From Bacteroidales bacterium (GTDB taxonomy: Bacteria; Bacteroidota; Bacteroidia; Bacteroidales; F082), in the NCBI GenBank assembly GCA_017394865.1, contig JAFPWT010000016.1, forward strand, positions 1-64,000: a stretch of DNA of 64,000 nt. Reading direction: 5' to 3'. Positions 52,656 to 61,821 of this stretch are shown one piece after another. The first letter of the stretch is position 1, and each line of letters starts with the position of its first letter. A model generated the notes under the pieces. It was not told the DNA's origin, did no database searches, and saw nothing but the letters and a program-made list of their open reading frames with translations. Both the position numbers and the translations under genes were made by a program.

Positions 52656-54683
52656 ATGAAAAAAACATTTATCGCTATGATGATAGCAGGAACGATGATT
52701 GCCGCAGGATGCACCACCTCGGAAGAGCAGAAAGGCACCCCGGCTATTGATTTGAACAACATGGATTTAAACATTAATCCAGCAGAAGATTTCTTCCGTT
52801 ATTGCAACAACAACTGGTTGACAAACAACCCGATACCGGAGGAATACACCTCCTATGGCGCTTTCACCGAAATCGACCGGAAAACTGAAATCCTGATCCA
52901 AGATATTATCAAGGAGATATCGGCCGACGTCAACGCCCAACCAGGTAGTGTATCACAAAAGATTCGTGACTTCTACAACGCAGGCATGGACAGCGTCGCC
53001 ATCAACCAGAGAGGTTACAGCGAGCTTCTGCCCTATTTCGAGAAAGTGGATGCATTGAACGACAAGGCGAAGTTGGCTGAACTGTTGGGCTATCTGCACA
53101 GCAATGGCTCCAGCGGCTTCTTCTACGCCGGTCCTTCCACCGACCCGAAAGATGCCAACATGGTCATCATGCACCTCTACCAAGGTGGTCTGAGTCTCCC
53201 CGACCGTGACGACTATCTCACCGAGGAAGCCCAGGAGATGCGCGATAAATATGTTGAACACGTATCCAAGATGTTCCAACTGGTGGGCGTCGAGGAACAA
53301 GATGCGAACGCCAAGGCTAAGGCCATCCTCGCCCTGGAGACCGAGCTGGCCAACAACTCACTGAGCCGTGTGGAGCGCCGCGACCCCGACCGCACCTATA
53401 ATAGACGCAGCGTCGCCGAGCTTCAGGCTTCCACCCCCGTCTTCAACTGGTCCGACTATTTCACCAACGCCGGCGCACCTGCCTTCGACAGCCTCAATGT
53501 TGGCATGCCCGACTTCATCGCCGCCTTGAACGGAATCATCCTCAACACCGACCTGAGCACCATCAAAGACTACCTGAAATGGAAAATCATCACCAACAGC
53601 GCAAGCCTGCTCAGCGATGATCTCGATCAGGAAAACTTCAACTTCTACAGCAACTACCTCTATGGACAAGAAGTGCAGCAGCCCCGTTGGCGCCGCATCC
53701 TCAACGCCACTTCGGGCTGCCTCGGCGAAGCCGTCGGCCAAATCTACGTTGAGAAACACTTCCCGGCTGAATCAAAAGAGAAGATGCTGAAACTCATCGG
53801 CAACCTGAAACTCGCCCTCGGCGAACGCATCAAGAACGTTGAATGGATGAGCGATGAGACTAAGGCCAAAGCCCTTCACAAACTCGATTGCTTCCGTGTA
53901 AAGGTCGGCTACCCCGACAAATGGAAGGACTACAGTGGTCTTGAAATCACCGACGCATCCTATTTCCAGAACATGCATAACTATATCTGCTTCGAAAACG
54001 CCCGCGAGATGGCTAAAATCGGCAAACCCGTCGACAAAGACGAATGGTTCATGACCCCTCAGACCGTCAACGCCTACTACAGCCCCGACATGAATGAGAT
54101 CGTGTTCCCCGCCGCCATCCTTCAGCCTCCGTTCTTCAACCCTGATGCTGACGACGCTGTCAACTATGGCGGTATCGGCGTGGTGATTGGCCACGAGATG
54201 ACTCACGGCTTTGACGACCAAGGACGCAAATACGATGAAAAAGGCAACCTCAACGACTGGTGGAGCGAAGACGATGCCGTCAAGTTCGGAGAACGCACCC
54301 AGCAGTTGGTCAAGCTCTTCAACGAATTCGAACTACGTGGCAACCATATCAACGGTGAACTCACCTTGGGCGAGAACATCGCCGACCTCGGTGGCCTCAA
54401 CATCGCTTGGGACGCCTACCAGATGACCGATGAAGCCAAGGCAAACAAGAGCATCGACGGCTTCACTCCCGCCCAGCGCTTCTTCATCAGCTATGGCACC
54501 ATTTGGCGCAACAACATCCGCGATAAAGCCCTCGAACGCCGCATCAAGGAAGACGTGCACTCCCCGGCGGAAGCCCGCGTAAACCGCACCCTCGGCTCCA
54601 TGCCGCACTTCTACGAAGCCTTTGACATCAAGCCCGAAAACAAGATGTATATCGCCCCCGAAGAGAGAGCTGCTATCTGGTAA
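52656..54683 (+). CDS. M13-family zinc metallopeptidase, lipoprotein
   Basis: A 675-residue neprilysin-type endopeptidase (PepO-like). A lipobox ends at C19 (MIAAGC), so it is lipid-anchored outside the cytoplasm. The zinc site is H513-E514-x-x-H517 in VIGHEMTHGFDDQGR, with the downstream zinc Glu in GENIADLGGL; the helical M13 N-domain fills the first ~430 residues. NAYYSPDMNEIVFPAAILQPPFF is the substrate strand (NAYY-like). It probably degrades short peptides. Its TAA overlaps the ATG of the acyltransferase gene by one base. Confidence 0.95.
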   Translation: MKKTFIAMMIAGTMIAAGCTTSEEQKGTPAIDLNNMDLNINPAEDFFRYCNNNWLTNNPIPEEYTSYGAFTEIDRKTEILIQDIIKEISADVNAQPGSVSQKIRDFYNAGMDSVAINQRGYSELLPYFEKVDALNDKAKLAELLGYLHSNGSSGFFYAGPSTDPKDANMVIMHLYQGGLSLPDRDDYLTEEAQEMRDKYVEHVSKMFQLVGVEEQDANAKAKAILALETELANNSLSRVERRDPDRTYNRRSVAELQASTPVFNWSDYFTNAGAPAFDSLNVGMPDFIAALNGIILNTDLSTIKDYLKWKIITNSASLLSDDLDQENFNFYSNYLYGQEVQQPRWRRILNATSGCLGEAVGQIYVEKHFPAESKEKMLKLIGNLKLALGERIKNVEWMSDETKAKALHKLDCFRVKVGYPDKWKDYSGLEITDASYFQNMHNYICFENAREMAKIGKPVDKDEWFMTPQTVNAYYSPDMNEIVFPAAILQPPFFNPDADDAVNYGGIGVVIGHEMTHGFDDQGRKYDEKGNLNDWWSEDDAVKFGERTQQLVKLFNEFELRGNHINGELTLGENIADLGGLNIAWDAYQMTDEAKANKSIDGFTPAQRFFISYGTIWRNNIRDKALERRIKEDVHSPAEARVNRTLGSMPHFYEAFDIKPENKMYIAPEERAAIW

Positions 54684-55276
54684 TGGGTTTAAAACGTTTT
54701 ATTGCAAAAACCGGTCTCAAGGTCGGCAGGTGGCGTATGGTCTACGACGTCCCTGCCGACCTTGGCAACGCCGTATGCATCGTGGCACCCCACACCGCCA
54801 TCGCGGATTTCTTCGTGGGGATAGGCTACTACTGGTACTACGGCATCCCCTTCAAATTCATGATCAAAAAGGAGTTCTTCAAGACTCGCTTCATCAGCTG
54901 GTCACTGAACAGACTGGGAGCCGTCAAAGTGGACCGAGGCAAAAAAAACCATCTGGTGGAACAGATGATTGACATGTTCCAGAAGAACCAAAACACCCAT
55001 CTAATTATCTGCCCAGAGGGCACTCGTAAAAAAGTAAACCATTGGAAGAAAGGATTCTACCTCATCGCCGAAGGCGCCAATGTACCAATTCTACTAGGTT
55101 TTATCGACTATAAAAAACGCTACTGCGGCGTAGAGAAGGTGTTTTACCCCACCGGCGACTACGAGAAAGACCTTGCCGAAATTTGGGATTACTACAGATC
55201 CCTCAAAGTGATGGGGAAATATCCCGAACAGTTCAATTTGTACGACGATTACTCAACAGAGGGCGACAAGAAATGA
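54683..55276 (+). CDS. PlsC-like acyltransferase
   Basis: A 197-residue 1-acyl-glycerol-3-phosphate acyltransferase-type protein. The catalytic motif appears as VAPHTAIADFF (H-x(4)-D, with the spacing of NHxxxxD), followed by the LGAVKVDRGK region and CPEGTRKKVNHWKKGFY, the EGTR phosphate site. No signal peptide or long membrane helix is clear. Such proteins make phosphatidic acid or acylate other lipids or lysophospholipid-like acceptors; the acceptor is unknown. Its last 28 bases overlap the end of the convergent GH3 gene. Confidence 0.85.
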   Translation: MGLKRFIAKTGLKVGRWRMVYDVPADLGNAVCIVAPHTAIADFFVGIGYYWYYGIPFKFMIKKEFFKTRFISWSLNRLGAVKVDRGKKNHLVEQMIDMFQKNQNTHLIICPEGTRKKVNHWKKGFYLIAEGANVPILLGFIDYKKRYCGVEKVFYPTGDYEKDLAEIWDYYRSLKVMGKYPEQFNLYDDYSTEGDKK

Positions 55277-57432
55277 AATTCGTCAACGGGAAAGTCCTTC
55301 CCTTTGATTGAAAAAGATACCGTCTTCGTCTCACCTGATTTGAGATGAACACGTTGGAAAGCAACCAATTGTTCCGATGAAAGCGATAGCTCCGACACTT
55401 TTTGGCGGGCATAAAGTTGCACCACTTCGTCGCCATCGAAGTCACCAACGTTGCTTACCGTAACAACGACCTCGTTACCGTTGATTTCCAACTCACCATA
55501 TTCAAACTGGGTATAACTCAATCCATAGCCAAAGGGATATAAAGGCTTGGCGGACTCCTCCACATAATCGCCCGTGACGGGCTGGGAGTAATACACCGGT
55601 ATTTGTCCCACCGAACGTGGAATGGAGATAGGCAACTTACCGGAAGGATTGTAGTCTCCAAACAGGATATCAGCCAAAGCCGAACCGCCTTCCATACCAG
55701 GATACCACAACAGCAGCAGGGCATTGCTCTTTTCAGAAGCCAAATTCATATCCATGGGTCGGCCGCAGACATACACCGTCACCACAGGTTTCTCGAGAGC
55801 ATAGATGCGTTGCATCAGCTCCTCCTGACGGCCCAACAGTTTCAAACTGGAACGGTCGTAACCCTCGCCACAGTCCATATCCGAGACATGTGCATCTACA
55901 ATGGCGGCACCCGTATCTTCATAACTCGTCTTGAAATCGCGGGCTGAAGAGCCACCTACCACAAGCACAACAACATCAGCCTTCTGAGCAGTCTTCAATG
56001 CTTCCTCAATGTCTGCATCGTTCTCATCACGCACAGCACAGCCTTTGGCATAAGTCACTTCTACCCTATTCTTGGAACATATACCTCCCAGCATAGTAAC
56101 GACACCTACGGGGTCTTGAGGGGCAGTGTAATCACCCAACTGGTTATAAATATTTTCCGCATTCGGCCCGATAACTGCTACCTTATTAATATTTTCGTCA
56201 AAAGGAAGGATGCCATCGTTTTTGAGTAAAATAGCCGATTCGAGCGCCACTTGATGGGCAATATCGATGTTTTCAGGCGTTCCCACCTCTTGTTCAGCCA
56301 GGTCTTCGTCGACATAAGGATTGTCGAACAATCCCAGATCAAACTTCAGTTGAAGCACATGACGAACGGCACGATCGATATCGGATTCGGTAACCATGCC
56401 GCGTTGCAAGGCCTCTTTGAGAAAACCACCATAGTTGTAGCCACCCAAGTCGATGTCCACCCCTGCTTTCAAAGCCAAGGCAGCGGCTTCGGCAGGGTCG
56501 GCGGCCACATGATGCGTAGCATAAAGCGCATTGATTGCATTTAAATCGGCAAAGACAACGCCTTTGAAGTCCCACGACTGGCGCAGCACCTCTTCGATAA
56601 GCCAGCGGTTGGCGGTGCAAGGCACCCCGTCGATGGTGTTGTAGGCTGTCATCACTGCGCCAGCATGACCGTCTTTCACAGCCATCTCGAAAGAAGGCAG
56701 ATAGTCGTGCATCAAGCGGTTGGGGCCCACGTCGGCGGTAGCGGCGTTATGTCCCCCTTGAGGGATGCCGTAAGCAGCCATATGTTTTAGCGTAGCCACC
56801 ACATGCTTTTGCATGCCCTTAACCACTGCAGTTCCTAAAACACCAGAGAGATAAGGATCTTCACCCATGGTCTCCTCCACTCGCGACCAACGTGGATCGC
56901 GGGCGATATCGAGCACCGGACCGTAACCCACATGAGCACCTTGCAGACGGATCTCGCGGCCCATTACCTCGCCCATCTCTTCCAGCAGTTCAGGATCCCA
57001 CGTGCTAGCTTGGGCAATGCCCGCAGGAAACACCGTGGTGCCAATGGCCATGTGGCCGTGAGGGGTCTCTTCGCAGAACAGGAGAGGTATACCCAATCGA
57101 GTGTTTTCAACGGCATAGCGCTGCATCAAATTCAGTGTTTTAGCCGACTCACGTGGATGCAGTCCCGTCTCCACGGTCTTTTGCGACCAAGGGTCTGCCC
57201 TCAGTACCGCCCAACACGAACCCAACGGCATGGTATCCATCATGCTGATAAAGTCTTCCGAAAGCCAAATGGAATCACCTTCTTTTCCGTAGTAGTTAAA
57301 GCCAATGGGACAAGTCAGCTGTCCGCACTTCTCCTCAATGGTCATCTGCGAAAGCAGCTGGTCGATCTTATCGGGTTTGTCACAGGCAACAAGCACCGTT
57401 AGCAACAATATGGCAAGAGCCCAACGCTTCAT
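55249..57432 (-). CDS. Glycoside hydrolase family 3 beta-glycosidase, lipoprotein
   Basis: A 727-residue GH3 enzyme. A lipobox ends at C17 (TVLVAC). The N-terminal (beta/alpha)8 domain carries the nucleophile D296 in GVVFADLNAINALY (the usual SDW is ADL here). The second domain carries the acid/base-region glutamate of CGEGYDRSSLKLLGRQ, with substrate motif GPNAENIYNQLGDY. A C-terminal fibronectin-III-like domain (about 625-727) includes YPFGYGLSYTQFEYG. It probably releases terminal beta-glucose or xylose from oligosaccharides in the periplasm. Start MKRWALAI (57432) overlaps the ddh stop by 4 bases; six residues upstream are excluded. Confidence 0.93.
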   Translation of the reverse strand: MKRWALAILLLTVLVACDKPDKIDQLLSQMTIEEKCGQLTCPIGFNYYGKEGDSIWLSEDFISMMDTMPLGSCWAVLRADPWSQKTVETGLHPRESAKTLNLMQRYAVENTRLGIPLLFCEETPHGHMAIGTTVFPAGIAQASTWDPELLEEMGEVMGREIRLQGAHVGYGPVLDIARDPRWSRVEETMGEDPYLSGVLGTAVVKGMQKHVVATLKHMAAYGIPQGGHNAATADVGPNRLMHDYLPSFEMAVKDGHAGAVMTAYNTIDGVPCTANRWLIEEVLRQSWDFKGVVFADLNAINALYATHHVAADPAEAAALALKAGVDIDLGGYNYGGFLKEALQRGMVTESDIDRAVRHVLQLKFDLGLFDNPYVDEDLAEQEVGTPENIDIAHQVALESAILLKNDGILPFDENINKVAVIGPNAENIYNQLGDYTAPQDPVGVVTMLGGICSKNRVEVTYAKGCAVRDENDADIEEALKTAQKADVVVLVVGGSSARDFKTSYEDTGAAIVDAHVSDMDCGEGYDRSSLKLLGRQEELMQRIYALEKPVVTVYVCGRPMDMNLASEKSNALLLLWYPGMEGGSALADILFGDYNPSGKLPISIPRSVGQIPVYYSQPVTGDYVEESAKPLYPFGYGLSYTQFEYGELEINGNEVVVTVSNVGDFDGDEVVQLYARQKVSELSLSSEQLVAFQRVHLKSGETKTVSFSIKGKDFPVDEFHFLSPSVE

Positions 57433-58328
57433 ACAAGCTTCCCAATCCAATCTTCTCTTTTACCAGGGAGCATATCAATAACTGGAATCTCCACCATAGT
57501 GTAGCATCCAGGTTGCAGCCTCATGGAAGCACGGGCCACGTTCACGAGTACCTGTCCAGTAAGGGCAGGATTATTAATACTCATATTAAATTCAAGACGT
57601 TGGTTCTGTGTTTTTCCAGAAACGCCTTTTCGTACCAAGTTCACGCCATGGCCCATATCGCGCACCGCATCGACACTATCAACGGCAAACACATGGGTCT
57701 CGTCGTTAGCGAAGTACGGATCTGCCTTGATTTCAGCCGTTACCTGCTCCAAAGTGTAGCCATCCTCCAGTTCCACATACACCATGCGGCGATGGATGCC
57801 CTCACCCAGCGGGATGGTCACTGACAAAGCATTTTTAACGCCTTTCTTGGAACGCACACAAACACTGTGTCCCATCGACATGCCAGGACCAAAGTTAGTG
57901 TACGAAAGACCTTTGGGCGCTAGGCTCTGCATCAAGGTACGGACGATTGAATCGGAGCCCGGATCCCAGCCGGCAGCAATCACACTCACGGTGTTCGTTG
58001 CCTTGTTAATAGGCATCAACTCGCTACGGTATTCGGGAATGGAGGTATGGATATCAAACGAATCCACCGTATTGATGCCCAAAGGCAGGATTTGTTTGGC
58101 GTATTCAGGACAGGATCTTGTGGGACATGCCAAGATAGCCACATCCACTTTCCCGAGTTCCTTGATATCCTTCACCACCTTATAGTTAGTAAGTTCCAGA
58201 GGCAAATTGGCATTGCCATTGCGGCGCACGATGCCCGCTATTTCGAAGTCAGGAGCAACCTCCAAGGCTTCTAGGGCGAAACGCCCAACATTGCCGTATC
58301 CAACCACGGCAGCACGAATCTTTTCCAT
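57429..58328 (-). CDS. ddh: meso-Diaminopimelate dehydrogenase
   Basis: A 299-residue NADPH-dependent enzyme that makes meso-diaminopimelate directly from tetrahydrodipicolinate, a one-step lysine/peptidoglycan precursor route common in Bacteroidetes. It starts MEKIRAAVVGYGNVGRFALE (Rossmann GxGxxG) and has CPTRSCPEYAKQILPLGINTVDSFD and the AAGWDPGSDSIVRTL substrate segment. ATG 58328 is used because the open frame upstream is in the A/T-rich promoter area. A TAATTTTG box (58349-58356 complement) lies 20 bases before it. Confidence 0.96.
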   Translation of the reverse strand: MEKIRAAVVGYGNVGRFALEALEVAPDFEIAGIVRRNGNANLPLELTNYKVVKDIKELGKVDVAILACPTRSCPEYAKQILPLGINTVDSFDIHTSIPEYRSELMPINKATNTVSVIAAGWDPGSDSIVRTLMQSLAPKGLSYTNFGPGMSMGHSVCVRSKKGVKNALSVTIPLGEGIHRRMVYVELEDGYTLEQVTAEIKADPYFANDETHVFAVDSVDAVRDMGHGVNLVRKGVSGKTQNQRLEFNMSINNPALTGQVLVNVARASMRLQPGCYTMVEIPVIDMLPGKREDWIGKLV

Positions 58329-58348
58329 TTCATTCAATTTTAAAAGAG

Positions 58349-58356
58349 CAAAATTA
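58349..58356 (-). promoter_or_regulatory. -7 promoter box of ddh-GH3
   Basis: Plus strand CAAAATTA reads TAATTTTG on the minus strand, matching TAnnTTTG, 20 bases upstream of ddh. It is divergent from the C25 protease box at 58368. Confidence 0.45.
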
Positions 58357-58367
58357 GAAAAAAATAT

Positions 58368-58375
58368 TATCTTTG
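58368..58375 (+). promoter_or_regulatory. -7 promoter box of the C25 protease-antiporter unit
   Basis: TATCTTTG followed by CAC, matching TAnnTTTG, 53 bases before the ATG at 58429. The following leader is A-rich. Confidence 0.5.
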
Positions 58376-58428
58376 CACTTTTAAATACCGTATTAGAATA
58401 AAAAAATAAACACAAAAAAGATAAAACA

Positions 58429-61400
58429 ATGAAGAAGTTATTATTAATTACTTTATTTTCAATGGTTTACGCATTCTCGTATGCCCAAACCGTTGAGATG
58501 AACTATTCTTTTGAGAAACCCAACATCACCACCTTGCAAGGTTACGAACAAATCCAGCTTCGTGGCTGCATGCAGTCGGCTATGGCCGGACAGCCTTCGT
58601 TGCCTTGGCAGAGTGTCAGTCTGATGCTTCCCCAGGGCCAAGAAGCCGAGTCCGTCGAAGTCATCTTATCCGACTTCCGGGAACTTGAAGGTGTACACGA
58701 GGTATTCCCTTACCAGCCCTCAAGGACAACCAACGACTTCACCTCAAGACCGTTGGTGAAAGACGAGCAGCTTTACGCCTCAAAAGCCGTTTATCCTGCG
58801 CAAAACCACGGCATGGTGACCACACAATACAAAAACGGCTTTGCCTTCGCCTTCTCTGCTTTCACCCCCGTGCAGTACATTCCTGCCACTGGACAAGTGA
58901 TGTATGCCCAAAAAGCCACGGTGCGTGTCCACACAAAAGCCGCCAAGGCCGACCATAGCGCCATGCTGTGGGCCACTCCCGAGGTGAAGAACAGCGTCAG
59001 ACGCCTGGCACAGAACCCCGAGATGATGAGCACCTACAACACGAAAGGCCGCGAGGTGAACGCCTACGACATTCTGATCATCACCAGCCCGGATTTTATC
59101 AACAACTATGACTCCTACCGTGCCTATTACAATACCATCGGACTCCGCAACAGGATCGTCTCTACTTCAGAGATCTACTCTGCTATGACGGGCGTCGACA
59201 ATCAGGACAAGATCCGCAACTACATCATCCAGGAATACCAGAACAACGGCATCCTCATGGTGGTGCTGGGCGGTGACGTTGATCTTGTCCCCTATCGCGG
59301 CCTGTACTGCTATGTGACCTCAGGCGGGGGTAACCAAGAGAGCAACAACATTCCTGCAGACCTTTACTACTGCGGCTTGGATGGCACCTGGAATGACAAT
59401 GGCAACAACCGTTACGGCGAGCCCGGCGAGGACGACCTATTACCTGAAATCGGCATGAGCCGCATGTCGTTCCAGACCGAAACCGACTTAGCCAACATGA
59501 TCAACAAGACCCTGTCGTACCAACAAAACCCCGTGCTGGGCGAATTCCACAAAGTGATCCTGGCTGGAGAGCATCTTTATGACAACCCTAACTCTAACGG
59601 TTCCGACTACCTTGAACTCCTTATCGGCACGCACGACGACAATGGCTACACCACCACCTGCTATCCCGTCGATTTTGACTTCACCAAGCTCTACGAGGAG
59701 CAGGGCAACTGGAGTGGTTCTTTACTTCGCAATGCCATCAACGCCGGCACCAGCTACGTACATCACGACGGTCATGCCAACACAGGCTATGTAGCTGGAT
59801 GGTATAGCATCGACAACAACGATTTCACAGGCGCTAACGGCATCACGCACAACTTCACCTTCTTCCACACACAGGGCTGCGACTGCGGCGCTTTCGACGA
59901 GAACTGCATCCTCGAAAGGATGGTGAAGATCCCGAACTTTGCCGTCGCCGTCATCGGCAACTCACGTTACGGCTGGTTCAACGAAGGCCAAACCGAAGGC
60001 CCAGGCTGTCACTTGGAGCGTGAGATGACCGACGCCCAGTGGAACGACCGTATCGGCCTGCTCGGATGTGCTATTAGTGAAGGCAAATGCATGACCGCCC
60101 CATGGGTCACCGCCCCCGGTCAATGGGAAGAAGGCGCCCTGCGCTGGAACTTCTACGACATGAACGTCCTTGGCGACGGTGCCGTCAACGTATGGCTCGA
60201 CGAACCTTTCACCGCCACGGTCGAATGTGCTTCACAACTTGTCATCGGGACCACCTCTTTCGAGGTCACTATTACTGACGACAATGGTACACCTCAGAAA
60301 AACTTCCGTTGCCTTGTTTATATGGACGACGAGGTGATCGCCATGGGCTGCACAGGCGAAGACGGCATAGCCGAGATCTCTTTCGAGGGCGGACTTCAGA
60401 ACGTCGGCGCCATGACCATGAAAGTCACCGGTGTCAACGCCTGGCCTCAAGAGGTCGAGTTGCTGGCCGTGCCGAGCAACACTCCTTATGTGGTCTACGA
60501 CAGTTACAGTCTTAGCAACGACGTCGAGCAGATCGACTTCGGCGGCAGCTATGCCTTCGACATCACCATGAAAAACGTGGGTAACGTCAACGCCAGCAAT
60601 GTCACTGCCACCCTCTTCACTGACAGCGAATACATCACCATCAACGAAGCCACAGCCACTGTAGGCAACCTCAACGGCAACCAAAGCATCACCCTCGAAA
60701 ACGTCTTCGCCTTCAGCGTCAGCGACAACGTACCGAACAACACGCCGGTTCGCTTCAACCTCAGCTGCACCGACGGCACCGACACTTGGGAGAGCCACTT
60801 CAACGCCAGAGTCTACGCCCCTGAGTTCGAGATGGTGAGCATCACCATGGAAACCGAGACAGGCTCCTACCTGAGCCCTGGCGACGGCGGTACCGTGCAA
60901 TTCGTGTTCAAGAACAAAGGTGGCGCCACAGCCCCGAGCGTCCGTTTCGATGTATACAACTCTCATCCCGAGATCAGCCTCTCCCCCAACCAATGGACCT
61001 TCGGCGAGATGGCTCCAGAACAAGAATTTACCGTCGAGATGAGTTTCACGATTGGCGACGATGCTTCCATTGGCGCGATGTATGAGCTGCCTTACGCAGT
61101 GCAACACGGACAATATCTGTTGTTCGATTCGTATTACATCCCCGTGGGACAATCGATGGAAGGCTTCGAGACTGGCGACTTCAGCGCCTTCGACTGGCAC
61201 AACGGTTCCATTATCACCGCATGGGAAGTGGTGCGGGAAAACCCCTACGAAGGCAACTACTGCGCCAAGTCATCAGCCATTAGTGACTATGAGACCTCGA
61301 CCCTTTACATCGACCTTGACGTGGCCATCGCTGGCAACATCACCTTCTTCCTCAAGGTGTCTTCCGAGTCAGGTTACGACAAATTGAATTTCATCATTGA

Positions 61401-61821
61401 CAACCAAGAGAGAGGTGCTTGGTCGGGCGAGATCGACTGGAACGAAGTGAGCTACCCGTTGACGCCTGGGACCCACCGTATAGAATGGAGTTACTCCAAA
61501 GACGTATCCTTCTCAAGCGGCAGCGACTGCGCCTGGATCGACAACGTCATCATCCCCGCCGCCACCATCATCACTGAAGTCGGCGAGGAAACCATCAGCA
61601 ACGTAACCCTCTACCCCAACCCCAACAACGGAACCTTCAGCCTCAGCCTGCCTGATGAGGACTGCGACATCACCGTGTTCAACAGCCTCGGCCAAGTGAT
61701 GCACCACAGCCAAGGCAACGGCCTGACCACACTCAATCTGAACGGCCTCAGTAGCGGCATGTACTTCATCACCGTGAAGTCGGCAAGCGTCTCAACCACA
61801 CAGAAATTCATTAAGGAATGA
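58429..61821 (+). CDS. C25 (gingipain-family) cysteine peptidase, T9SS cargo
   Basis: A 1130-residue secreted protease. It has a signal peptide (1-20), a propeptide (~21-205) and the C25 domain beginning NAYDILIITSPDF. The catalytic His is H449 in VHHDGHANTGY and the catalytic Cys is probably C484 in HTQGCDCGAFD, by comparison with the gingipain C-x-x-G-x-F pattern. A C25-associated Ig-like domain and further beta domains follow (~600-1030), and the C-terminus is a T9SS sorting domain (LYPNPNNGTFSL ... MYFITVKS). The long prodomain and catalytic sites are intact. Its stop overlaps the antiporter start (ATGA). Confidence 0.93.
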   Translation: MKKLLLITLFSMVYAFSYAQTVEMNYSFEKPNITTLQGYEQIQLRGCMQSAMAGQPSLPWQSVSLMLPQGQEAESVEVILSDFRELEGVHEVFPYQPSRTTNDFTSRPLVKDEQLYASKAVYPAQNHGMVTTQYKNGFAFAFSAFTPVQYIPATGQVMYAQKATVRVHTKAAKADHSAMLWATPEVKNSVRRLAQNPEMMSTYNTKGREVNAYDILIITSPDFINNYDSYRAYYNTIGLRNRIVSTSEIYSAMTGVDNQDKIRNYIIQEYQNNGILMVVLGGDVDLVPYRGLYCYVTSGGGNQESNNIPADLYYCGLDGTWNDNGNNRYGEPGEDDLLPEIGMSRMSFQTETDLANMINKTLSYQQNPVLGEFHKVILAGEHLYDNPNSNGSDYLELLIGTHDDNGYTTTCYPVDFDFTKLYEEQGNWSGSLLRNAINAGTSYVHHDGHANTGYVAGWYSIDNNDFTGANGITHNFTFFHTQGCDCGAFDENCILERMVKIPNFAVAVIGNSRYGWFNEGQTEGPGCHLEREMTDAQWNDRIGLLGCAISEGKCMTAPWVTAPGQWEEGALRWNFYDMNVLGDGAVNVWLDEPFTATVECASQLVIGTTSFEVTITDDNGTPQKNFRCLVYMDDEVIAMGCTGEDGIAEISFEGGLQNVGAMTMKVTGVNAWPQEVELLAVPSNTPYVVYDSYSLSNDVEQIDFGGSYAFDITMKNVGNVNASNVTATLFTDSEYITINEATATVGNLNGNQSITLENVFAFSVSDNVPNNTPVRFNLSCTDGTDTWESHFNARVYAPEFEMVSITMETETGSYLSPGDGGTVQFVFKNKGGATAPSVRFDVYNSHPEISLSPNQWTFGEMAPEQEFTVEMSFTIGDDASIGAMYELPYAVQHGQYLLFDSYYIPVGQSMEGFETGDFSAFDWHNGSIITAWEVVRENPYEGNYCAKSSAISDYETSTLYIDLDVAIAGNITFFLKVSSESGYDKLNFIIDNQERGAWSGEIDWNEVSYPLTPGTHRIEWSYSKDVSFSSGSDCAWIDNVIIPAATIITEVGEETISNVTLYPNPNNGTFSLSLPDEDCDITVFNSLGQVMHHSQGNGLTTLNLNGLSSGMYFITVKSASVSTTQKFIKE

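Noticed and set aside
60232..61200. A 322-codon open frame on the minus strand inside the C25 protease gene
   Set aside because: It is antisense to a well-supported gene, rich in V, A, H, D and G as expected for a shadow frame, and has no recognisable domain or start signal.
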